From: Lathyrus oleraceus
Lineage: Eukaryota > Streptophyta > Magnoliopsida > Fabales > Fabaceae
Assembly: GCF_024323335.1 (NCBI RefSeq)
Contig: NC_066582.1
Location: 88,780,944-88,844,943, forward strand
DNA: 64,000 nucleotides
Reading direction: 5' to 3'
Of this stretch, positions 44,987 through 56,151 are shown one piece after another. A model generated the notes under the pieces. The model saw only the letters and a program-made list of their open reading frames with translations. It had not been told where the DNA came from and ran no database searches. A program made the translations under genes and the position numbers. How positions within the stretch are numbered: the first letter of the stretch is position 1; each line of letters starts with the position of its first letter.

Positions 44987-46171
44987 TGATAACACCAAAT
45001 TACGCTGTTATTTTGACTCATTTTGTACTTGTTTTAGTATCGTTTTATCTCCATTTCCAGTGTTATGTGGGTATTTTGTCTGCATTTAAGGTATTTGACC
45101 ATATAGGAGCCATGTGCGAAGAAACGAAGCAATTCGGATGAAAAATGAAGAAAAATGGGTAATTACACACAAGACGACCTACATGGCGTTCGCCATGGAG
45201 AATTCCATATGAGAAATGATGTGTCCCACTCACCAACGAACAGATTGACTCACTCTTCCACATGTTGGGAAGATGGCGTTCTCCACCTTGACATGGCGTT
45301 CGCCATCCTTTGTGAAGGTCAGGTGGTTAGAAAATGGATTTGCTTGGTCTCCCACTCACCTCATGTACTTCTACATTTTCTCCCATGAATGAAGAACCAC
45401 ACCACTTGATATTTGGACTTCGGAACATTATAAATAGGTAATAAGCTTCATTTTCCAAGGCATCCAAGCTTTAGCACAATCTTGAGCACTAAAATTACCG
45501 ATCAAAGTTATAACTCATCACATCGAGGGGTTATAACACCAAAGAGTATTGAGTTCGTGCAAAGTTTGGAGCACTTTTTTCCCCACATTTTAATCTTGCC
45601 GCCATTTATATTTCTTTACAAGTCTTCAAAAATTTATTATGTACCAGATTCAAGCCTCCTTTTGGAGCAATTTTTATCATATTTTGCATTTTATTACCGC
45701 CTTATTTATTTACTCACACTTTACTTTCCTTGCCTCACACTACTTCTTTTATTTCCAAGCCTTATTTATTGCACTGTATTATTTTAAACTACTTTTCCGC
45801 AATGTCTACTTCTAAGCTTCAAACTTATGTTTTCATGTTTGTCATAAGCATGTCCAACTAATTTATAGATGCTGGGATGTGAGGACCGTCACATGATGGT
45901 ACTCTAATTGTTGTTTCTTTAGGATTTTGATTGTGGGTTGTTTTTGTTTCAATGCAATCTTTTTGAACTCAATTAAATCGGTCACTATGAAAGTAGAGCC
46001 GTGAAAACGTCGGGTAAGATCGAAATCCGCCTGACATTAAAGAATAAGATTTGTTTGTTTTTTATTAATGAATATCACGAAAGCACTTTTTTAATTAACT
46101 AGGGAAGTCTAATATTTCTAGAAGGAGGTTTTAAAACTATTTGCGGACGCGTTTTAGGTTTAGGATCCAGT
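44987..46171 (+). repeat. Athila-type LTR (probable), left end of a gutted element
   Basis: Starts TGATAACACCAAATTACGC. It has a TATA box TATAAATA at 45429-45436 with TGGCG-TT-CGCCA hairpins upstream at 45182-45310. The right boundary is unclear because no PBS is seen; RT-coding sequence begins at about 46172, so PBS, gag, protease and most of RT are deleted. Confidence 0.6.
45182..45310 (+). promoter_or_regulatory. Inverted-repeat cluster upstream of the LTR TATA box
   Basis: CATGGCG-TT-CGCCATG near 45183-45198, a variant GATGGCGTTCTCCACC near 45273, and ATGGCG-TT-CGCCAT near 45294-45307. TATAAATA follows at 45429. Confidence 0.7.
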
Positions 46172-48188
46172 TACTAGAGCAAAATCTTGGAACCTCCAAC
46201 CACCCAAAAAACAGTTAGAGAAATCCGATATTTCCTTGGACATGCCGATTTTTACCGACGCTTCATTAAAGACTTCTCAAAGATAACTAAACACTTAGCC
46301 GACCTCCTAATGAAAGACGTCGAATTTATCTTTGACGAAAAATGTCTAGAGGCATTTAATCTTCTTAAGAAAGCACTAATCTCTGCAATTATTATGCAAC
46401 ATCCCGATTGGAACCAACCCTTCGAGATTATGTGTGATGCTAGTGATTTCGTTGCAGGCGTTGTCTTAGGACAACGAAAGGATAAAAGATTACATGTGAT
46501 CTACTATGCTAGTAGAACCTTATATGCAGCCCAACTAAATTACACAACAACGGAGAAGGGACTCCTAGCTGTGGTATTTGCAATAGACAAATTCCGATCC
46601 TACTTAGTTGGAGCTTAAATCATCGTATACACAGATCATGCTGCAATATGATACATATTAAGCAAAAAAGATGCAAAACCTAGACTGCTTCGCTAGATTC
46701 TTTTATTACAAGAATTTAATTTAGAGATTCGCGATGAGAAAGGGACTGAGAACGTGGTAGCAGACCATATCTCTAGGTTAGAGTACCTAAAACCTGACCA
46801 TATCCCTATCAATGATGACTTTGCATATGACATGCTGATAGCATCCATCGACAATTGGATAAGTCGCAAAGAAGCCTTAGATGAGGTAGTGCTAAAAATC
46901 GAATATGCCCGTGTTGTGACCAGTGTACCTTGGTACTCTGACTTCGTAAATTTCCTCGCGGCTAATAGATTACCTAAGGGATTTACGTACCAATAGAGGA
47001 AAAAGTTCTTCCATGACGCGAAACATTTCTATTGGGACGAACCCCTTCTCTTCAAGAGGGGAGTAAACGGTATTTTTCGTCGTTGTGTTCCTGAAGAGGA
47101 GGCAAAAAATATCACAACTCATTGCCACTCTGCCCCTTATGGGGAGCATGCCAGCACATCCAAAACCTGCGCTAAAATCCTCCAAGTAGGCCTTTATTGG
47201 TCAACTTTATGGCGTGATGTGTATACCTTCATAATTTAATGCGATCGGTGCCAACACACTAGAAACATATCAAGGCACAATGAGATGCCCCTAAAGAATA
47301 TTCAAGAAGTAGAAATATTTGACATATGGGGTATCGATTTTATGGGTCTATTCCCCTCATCTATGGGAAACAAGTACATACTCGTTATTGTCGACTACGT
47401 ATCAAAATCGGTAGAGGTCATTGCCTCACCTACCAACGACGCACAAGTAGTAATTAGGATGTTTAAGAACTATATATTCCCTAGGTTTGGAATACCTCGC
47501 TTATAATTAGGATGTTTAAGAACTATATATTCCCTAGGTTTGGAATACCTCGCATAGTTATAAGTGACGATGGATCTCATTTTATTTAAAGAATCTTTGA
47601 AAAGCTCTTGAACAAATATGGTGTGAGACATAGAGTAGCTACACCCTATCATCCACAAACCAATGGACAAGTAGAAGTATCGAATTGAGAAATAAAACAA
47701 ATTATAGAAAAAACTGTCTCACTTTCCAGGAAAGATTGGTCCTCTAGACTTCAAGATGCATTATGGGCTTATAGGATTGCCTATAAAACCCTACAGGAAT
47801 AACACCCTTCAATTTTGTCTATGGGAAGTCGTGTCACTTACCTTTCGAACTAGAACATAAAACCTATTGGGACATTAAGGCCCTAAGCATGGACTATTTA
47901 GAAGCTGGAAACAAACGACTATTAGATATCCAGGAATTAGAAGAACTACAAAGGGTGAACCAAAGCATGGCATGACAAGCGTATTGCAAGGAAGGAATTT
48001 CGTGTAAGCGACATAATGCTTTTATTCAACTCTAGATTACGCCTATTTCCTGGTAAACTACGTTCCAGATGGACCCGACCGTTCAAGGTAACAAGAGTCA
48101 TGCCCTCTAGTGCAGTTGAGATTAAAAGCCAATTAGTTGACCTATCATATCCCAAATTTACCCTACCTCTTATACAGTTTTCATGGCC
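46172..48188 (+). pseudogene. Athila-type pol relic: RT end, RNase H, integrase
   Basis: Plus-strand frames read ILEPPTTQKTVREIRYFLGH and FYRRFIKDFSKITKHLADLL (RT thumb/connection), then RNase H with EIMCDASDFVAGVVLGQRKD and NYTTTEKGLLAVVFAIDKF, then integrase with [21 protein letters not shown] (zinc finger), [20 protein letters not shown] and, after a frameshift, ISDDGSHF and [15 protein letters not shown]. The tail has [13 protein letters not shown]. Many stops and a 53-bp tandem duplication at 47451-47553 break the frame. In integrase the D-D-E residues are still recognisable. Confidence 0.85.
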
Positions 48189-48193
48189 CTACT
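48189..48193. other. Target-site duplication CTACT (left)
   Basis: CTACT directly before TGTAAGACC; repeated at 53078-53082. Confidence 0.85.
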
Positions 48194-51100
48194 TGTAAGA
48201 CCCCAATTTTGTCCCTAAGATCCCTCATGGCATCATAACATTGCACTGGCATTGCCTCAAGGATCATTAGCATCTTGGTTCCCTTTGCCTTTGGGTGGGA
48301 CCTCTTGTGAGTGGTTTGAGATCACCAAGCATGATTGAATTGTATATCATTGCTTTTCTTATTTTGTTTACTAACCAAAAGCACAAAAATATTTCACTAA
48401 CATCTTTTGTTTGTAGCTAGAGCAATCACCGGGCCAAAGCTTCAAGGAGATCCCTTGTGCAATGGTAAGGTCAAGAGGAGATGATAGCAAGCATGGTAAT
48501 GGTTCCCAAAGATCTCCTCCATCAAATATGCCTCCCTAGTGTCTCAATTCATCGTTTTGATCAAAGCAAGTCAAAGGGTTTGAGGTTTGTTCCCCAGAGA
48601 AACCCTAATTCATCTGTGCACCATAATGCCTTGCTCATGAAGCTACCTCAGCCCATGGTCAAATACAATCAATGGAAGTTATTTAATTCATCATTTCATG
48701 AATATTTGAACTTATTTGAGTGTCCTCAATCATCAATTCATCAAGATATGAGTCATGAACTTGAGAAGTTGATCAGTCAATTCATTTGACTATTTTGAAA
48801 TGCACTGAGACCTAACTTTTTACGTGTTGGTCAAATGAAGATGATTCCAAAATGAAACATGTTCTTAAGGATAATATGAACAACTTTCATGTTCATCAAA
48901 AATTGATTTAAAGCTTGGAAAGTCATCTCCCATTCCAAGACATTATAGGTCATTTTGACTGAAACCCTAATTTTGGGTCAACTTCCCAAGGAAATAACTC
49001 ATTCATTTTTTATGATTTTGAGGTGGGATCAAATAAATTGGAAAGATTAAGATGTCTAATTCAAATGTTATGTTGAACAAAATTTCAAAATCTCAAAGGA
49101 AAAACATGTGATAATGCAAGACATTATAGGTCCTTTTGGACCAAATGCATTAAAAGGCAAAAAAGTCCAACTTCAAGTTCCCATATCTCTTTCATCAAAA
49201 ATCCAAATGATGCAAAATTTAAGTCCATTTTGATTGTCTTGAAAAGACCTACAACTTTGATGTTGGGAGGTTTTTCATTTAGGGCTTGAATCATCAAAAC
49301 AGAAGGGCTTGAACATTGGCCAAATTTGGAAACCTTGCATTGACATGTTTTGCACATTACACTTTAAACTCAAAATTCACCAATTTCCACACTTCAAATG
49401 GATTTTTGCCCAACATAAAAATTGTTCCTTACATCAAGACCTTTCCAACCATTACCCACATGCTTATGTTTGGATTTTCGAATTGGCATTTTCGAAGAGG
49501 TGAATGTTTAGGTCAAAATATGGAATTCACATGAAATCTTGATACACAAGCAAATGCCATTCAAATTACACGTCCAATTCAACTTGGTTTGTGTTCAGCA
49601 TTCATTTGCATCAGCTTTTGGGCTTTGCACGCGCCTGTACAGGCCCATGCATGAAGGGTCCAAGTTCCATGCACACGAGAATTCACCTTGCTTGCAGCTT
49701 GTTTTGCTATAAATAGAAGTGCTCAGCTTCATTCAAACTCAACCTAATGGCGCCTAAGATGCTGCACAATTGAATCCATAACCATTACCAAAGAAGCTAG
49801 TTCATTTTTCTCCAAATTTTTCAGATCCAAGATTCAACTACATCTGGTTGAATCCTTGGATCTAAAGCTTCTAAACCTTCATCCTGCATCTCATTGATCT
49901 TCTGTTTTGGCAAAGAAAGCAAGGAATCAAGCTCAAGTTTCCAGAATTCAAGTGTGCTCTTCAACTGGTATTCTCTTCGAAACTCATCATATATTGATCT
50001 ATCTGCCTGGCCAAAGTGTTTTCTGAAGTCCTCACTTGAGAGGCAAGCTAGTGGTAGCTTCAATTCCGTTTTTCTTTGATCTGCATTTTTCATACCTGAA
50101 TCTTCCACTCCAGATTTCTTAACTTATAGGAATCTTGAGTGTGATTCAAGGTTACAGGGGTGATGTACATCACCCCAGCTTCATTTTGGTATAAGGATCG
50201 TGCAAATTGGTGAAGGTATGAAAACCTGCAACTATGGCCGGAATTATGAGGCTCAGCGGAGAAGAAGGTGGCTCCGGTGGCCATCCCAATGCCAGATCAA
50301 CCACAGCCCTTGGATCTCATGTGCACGATCTAATCTCAGCCTTTGTTTTATTTGACTTTTTTAAATACATGATGTGCACGCATTGACTGAAGAGTATGGT
50401 GGGAGTGCACATCTGGAGCGCATGATCTGCCAGCTCAATTAATGAGCTCAGATCCGACGCTCCTGGTTTTTTTGAATTTTCATTTTTCTGATTTAATTTC
50501 TTTTATTTCATTTGTTTTCAAAAATTCATATCTTCTTCATTTTAAATCCAAAAATTATGGGACCAATTGCATTAGTCTCCAAATAAATTCTAGTTTCTAT
50601 TTCTGATTTTTAATATTTTTTATTTTATCATTTGATATTTTTTGTGAATTTTCTCTTTTCTGGTTATTTTTAATTCATTTTAAATAGTTGTTGATATTCA
50701 AAAAATACAAAAATATTTCCCTAACCTATTTGAATGATGATGAATCTATGAAAAATATTCTCATCAATTTTTTAATTGATTTGAGATTTATTTGAGATTT
50801 TAGTTCAATTAGGTTATTTTTATTCATTTTTAATTGATTAAAAATAGTTTCTGACTTTTAAAAATGCTGAAATTTTTTGTCAAACTTTGTTTGACCTTGT
50901 TGAACTTGGGATAAGTAACTTGGACCTTTCAAGGTTGATTTGAAGTAATTTTGAAGTTTGACCTTTCTTTTATTTTAATTCAAGTTTATTTTAATATTGA
51001 AAAATGCCAAAAATATTATGCTCATTGTTTGATCTCCAATCTCCATCTCATTTCTGATTTCTTATTGTTTGACTTTGACTTTAAATGTCAATTGGTCAAT

Positions 51101-53077
51101 ACATATGGATTGGTACATCTTATTCCATCTTATGCATTTTGATCTTTCCATTTCCTTATCCATTCTTCATCTCCTTCTTCCTTCTTCTTCTTCTTCTTTC
51201 TTTTTTGATCAATGAGTTGAAGGTTGATAAGTTAGCATTGATTAGGGAGACTTAATCTTCCCTGATTAAAATCTAATTCATCTTGATCAATTGATCAAGT
51301 GAATGGCTTTGCATTAAGGATAGGTTGTTTTCTAAATCATGCAAAAGGCTTAAACCAATACAAGATCAATTCTCATTTTCTTTTTGGCATGACAAGTTGT
51401 TGGAACTTGGTTCACTAATCAAGACTTCTAACTTGTGTTGTTGCCTACATTATTATTGACCGACCTCAGATAGTTGTGACTTCTACATAAGTCCAATTAC
51501 GATTGCTTAACATAGCGCTAAATTTGCCTTATGGCACACTAACTACTAACACTAACTATTAACAACTAACATTTACTTTCATGCACATTACTTTATGCAA
51601 TTTACTATTCTTGCACATTTTATCCATTTGCCTTTTTTTCCCTTTGCTCACTTGAGCACATGTTTATGTTAATGTCATTTGCCTTTTGCTCACTTGAGCA
51701 CATAATTGTGTGTATACTATTGTGCTTGTGTTTTTGTTTTGATTGTTGAGAACCAAATGCAAAGAAGCGGACTTAGATTCTAGGACATACCCTATGCAAA
51801 AAATGGAGAAATGGACTTAGATTCTAGGACATTCCCTATGCAAAATTGGAGTAAAAAGGACCTTAATGATGAATATGGACCAAATATCTAAACTCACTCT
51901 TGTTCATTCTTGATTTATTTCATGGAACTTTTGATGTGTGTGTTCTTGTGCTAGGGGGTTCCCACTTGAGCTTAATTGGAGGACCATTGCCATGTTCATC
52001 CAAAGTGAAAGGCACAAGATACATTGAGGATCTCTTAAGAGGCTTGTTTGATGATTGCTTATGCTTTGTGTGATTGCTTATTCCAAAAGATGGGAGCTAC
52101 TTGGATCATCTATATGATCTCAAGAGAGGAACTCCATTGTGGTTTTGTTTCTTTATCCCTCATCTTTTTGCTTTACTTAGGACTTAGCCATTCTTCTTCT
52201 TACCTCCACTCTAACCCAAGCCAAAACGTTTTGTGCAAACATTTAACCATTGTTTTCAAACATTAGAAACCTAAGCCTTAGGCTTTTGATTTTCAAATCT
52301 TCTTTTCATAACACTTATTTTTGAATTGAATCTTTAAGTCAACTTTGACCCGTTTTGTATATACTTCTAATTGGTAAATGTAACCCATTCAAACGTCTTT
52401 TTGTGGTTCCAATGGCCACTTTCTTAATCAAATTTTCCATAACCTTTAGCTATTAGGTTTGAGTTATCCTTGTGGTAGATGTAATACTCACCTATATCCT
52501 TAGTGATGGACAATGAGTCTTCCATGCTTATTATAGGGTTAACCCCTCACTAGCATGTTGAAGCTATCCTCACATGGTGGATTTGTGGTTTGGTTGAGTT
52601 TTCTCCCTTGGATAACAAAAGACCTTAAGGCTTTTGGACCAATCAATTCACCAACTCATTTCAAGATTTTTACCCCGAACTACGAGGTTTTGATCCTAAT
52701 CTTTTTTAAGATGGTACGTAGGCAATGGGTTTATCCATCCAAACACAAAATGTAAATAAACTTGTACATTCTCTTGTCATCTCTTCAATCATGTTTGCAC
52801 AAATAAACTTTCACAAAACAACAACCTTGCAACAAGTATGAAAAGGGCTCCCTAGGAGTACCTAGGATGTTTTGGGTGCCTAACACCTTCCCATTGCATA
52901 ACCAACCCCCTTACCCAGATCTCTGATTCTCTTTTACTAGTTTTTGTTAAAACTTTTAGGTTTTTGTTCGCTTTCTAACCATTCCTTTGGATAAATAGAA
53001 GTGTGGTGGCGACTCGACTTGTATGGTTTACCTTGGATTTAGCCAATATCTCTAATGGTAACGAATACCCCGCTACA
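48194..53077 (+). repeat. Ogre-type solo LTR (4.88 kb) with perfect 5-bp target duplication
   Basis: Starts TGTAAGACCCCAATTTTG and ends GAATACCCCGCTACA. Flanked by CTACT on both sides, with no PBS, polypurine tract or internal region, as expected after LTR-LTR recombination. TATA box at 49708-49715, with a 12-bp palindrome GCCTGTACAGGC at 49633-49644. Short frames on either strand inside it, including 49821-50108 (minus), are treated as chance. Confidence 0.85.
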
Positions 53078-53082
53078 CTACT
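53078..53082. other. Target-site duplication CTACT (right)
   Basis: Second copy of CTACT after the solo LTR. Confidence 0.85.
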
Positions 53083-56000
53083 ACACATGCATGCATGCAT
53101 TCATTATTTCATCATCATAATTTTATTGAAAATTCATAACCAAATACATATTACACGGGCTCAAGGCATGGTGTTCACATCTAAAAATTGAGATTTTTTT
53201 CGGATAAAACTTCAAGAGAAAAATGTGCAACAAAATAAAAAAAAGGAAAAAGTCACTTTTTGGTCTGTGTAATCGGCTAACCAAATCATGCTAACCGACT
53301 ACACAGACGGTACGCAGGCTCCCCAGGCCATTTTTGGCTTGTGTAATTGGTTAGCCAGATTATGCTAACCGATTACACCTGCACAGACAACAACATTAAC
53401 TCTCTTTTTTTCACTCCAAAGTGAATCCTTTTTCACACACTTCAACCCATTTGCTTCCTCTATAAATAGAGAATCACCCCCCTCATTTTTCCAAGCTTAC
53501 AACCACTAAACCTCTTCCAAAATCACATTCAAGCCCTCTCTTTTTAATCCAAAACCCAAACTCACTCAACCCCTCTTTTCTTCTTTGAAGCACCCAACCA
53601 TCATGTAAAAATCCACCCTTTTCATACAACAACATCAGTAGAAAACTTATAACCTTCATTCACATAATCATTCACCACCACCACCACCATATAAATATAC
53701 AACTTCCTTCTCTTCCATTTTCCTACCACAATAACCATAGCCACCCTCTTCCAAGGTTTTTGCTTCATTTTAAAACCCAAACACCACAACAACCTAGTTT
53801 TGACACCACAAATTTGGTAATGGTTGCAACTCAAACTCATTGACATTTTGGTTATGTTTTGTGTTTGGAAATGGGGTTTTATTCTTGGGTTGTTTTTTGA
53901 GAGAGATTTGAGTCAAGTTTGAGACAAGTGGGTTTGTTGGGTTTACACTCTTTTTGGGATTTTTGCTCTTACTACTCTTTATTCATAATTTGTTAATCCA
54001 ACTTTATTATTTTGTTTTCATTTGCCATTGGCTCATTGTTAAATTTGTTTTGTTGATGAGGTCTATTAGATCATGGCCATGGTTGTTTAGAGTTGATAAA
54101 ACCTTAAATATTTCAAACCTATTAATGATTGATCAATAGATTATTCATGATACTTTGAGGCATTGATATGCTGCCTCTATTTCAACCATACTTGAGTCAT
54201 TTGATGCATAGATGAAACCATATTCTTTATACCAACTTGCTAATCCATTTGCTTATTGTGATTCCATTAACCACTAACTACTAAATTCTAACATTTACAT
54301 TATTGCACTTTATTTTCTATGCTATTTATTTGCTGAAAATTTATTTTATTGCTCATTTTATTTCAAGTACTTTATGTTTATGTCCATTATTATCTAACCA
54401 TATATCATTTACATTATTCTAATTTATTTGTTATCTTACCATCTTGCTAAATAAAAGGGAATAAAAACAAAATAAAGAAAACAAATCATAATTATTTGAG
54501 TGATATAGTCTTCTCTTTGTCAAAAGATTGATAGATGGACTTGGGGTTGTATAACTTTCTTTGTTACAAATCTATTGTTAGATGATTATTAATCATCTTC
54601 AATACTTTGCATCAAATGATAAGTTATCCTTTGATGCACCATATTTTGAGTCCTTTGACCTGTGGATAGATAATCCTCAAAATATTCACTTTTCATATAT
54701 TACTAACCACTAACTATATTTCACTAACTTTGTTTACCACTAACCATTGTTATTGTGATTTGGTTACCATTTACTTGTGGTTTATTTTATGTCATTTATA
54801 ATCACTAACCATTTTTATTTTGATATTATTATGTTTACCTTGTGATTTACTTTTATGTCATTAACTTGTAATTTAAATTCAAGTACTCATTATCATCATC
54901 ATCATCATCATCATCATTGTACAAACTCATCATGCATGTTTATTTACTTGTTATTTATTTTATTATCATCATACATCAAACATAAGAAAAACATGATAAA
55001 ATGATAAGACAAAAAACAATCCATTTCACTTAACCAATTCGGACTTAGAGGATCTCAGCCTAGGACATTTGCTTGGAGGCATTTTTCCATTATCCTTGTG
55101 ATACTTTGTGAGTGCTGGATTTTCATTCGTAACTTACATTCATGTTGTAAGAATGGAATCATGGCACCACCTTAGGGGGACATGTTTGTAAGACCATTGT
55201 CCTTTGTCTAGCTTAGGTCACTTTTGCACACATAAGGCTTTCTCTTGGGCTACCTTACAACATGACCCTCTATTTTTTTGTTGGTTACTTTGCATTCATG
55301 TTGCATAAGTCAAACTTCATAATCAAATAAACCAAACCCTTGATTCAACGTCAAGTGGCATTTTCATAATCAAAGTTAAAACACAATAAAATTACGATTA
55401 TTATTATGCGCCACGAGACTTAAGTGGTGGAGAATGAGTAAGAATTGAGCATTCCTATCCTTACTCTGATTATTTTGGACGAAATACGCTTGGCTTGTTG
55501 TTTAGAATAATCACCTCCGCCCATAGACTTTAGTACAATATAATCACAAAAATTCTTTTCATAAAACGCTTATTCAAGGTAAAAATGATACAACTCATCA
55601 AACTCATTTTTGCGCCTTAGGGCATCATCCTGAAAACCATTTTCTCAAAGGTAAAATCAACCAACACACAAACATTTTCTACTTTGAACTACGGAGCTCT
55701 GATTCCTCATCCCCCGAATGAGTGATATGTAGGCATAAAGGTCCCCAATCCTTGGCGAGCTCCCTAATAAAAAACCTAAAACCCCTCTCTTTTACACACA
55801 TTATTTTTGAAAATAAAACAATAATGCGATAAATCCCCACATACGCAAACAACCCAAATGGTTCCCATGGAATACCATGGACGTGAGGGGTGCTAATACC
55901 TTCCCCTTGCGTAATCGACTCCCGAACCTAAATCTCGGTTGCGAGACCGATTCCTTATCCCCTTTTAGCGCTTCCCGTGCGCATACCTTTTCGAGGGTTT

Positions 56001-56130
56001 TATCAATTATTTTCCCTCGCCTCTCTAATAGAGATCTGCAAATAAAATTCGGTGGCGACTCTTCTGATTTTGCCTCTCTTTGGCATTTCTTTAGTCCGGA
56101 TTTCGTTATTGTGAAATCCCGGTAGTGATA
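53083..56130 (+). repeat. Ogre-type LTR-A, 3' part
   Basis: Ends GTAGTGATA, followed by GC and an Ogre PBS, just as an Ogre 5' LTR. Its start is not seen: no TGTAAGACC lies between the solo LTR and this end, so most of U3 is missing or the left boundary is hidden. TATA box TATAAATA at 53461-53468; two hairpins at 53263-53378; a (CAT)n run at about 54893-54917. No coding frame. Confidence 0.65.
53263..53378 (+). promoter_or_regulatory. Two long imperfect hairpins upstream of the LTR-A TATA box
   Basis: 53263-53308 pairs GTCTGTGTAATCGG with CCGACTACACAGAC (one mismatch). 53341-53378 pairs GTGTAATTGGTTAG with CTAACCGATTACAC (one mismatch). TATAAATA begins at 53461. Confidence 0.75.
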
Positions 56131-56132
56131 GC

Positions 56133-56150
56133 TGGCGACTCTGCTGGGGA
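56133..56150 (+). promoter_or_regulatory. Ogre primer-binding site between two LTRs
   Basis: TGGCGACTCTGCTGGGGA, 2 nt after the end of LTR-A and 1 nt before the start of LTR-B. Confidence 0.85.
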
Positions 56151-56151
56151 T

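Noticed and set aside
49821..50108. 95-codon minus-strand frame in the solo LTR that looks protein-like
   Set aside because: It is antisense to the LTR, has no recognisable domain, and no counterpart was noticed in the related LTRs.
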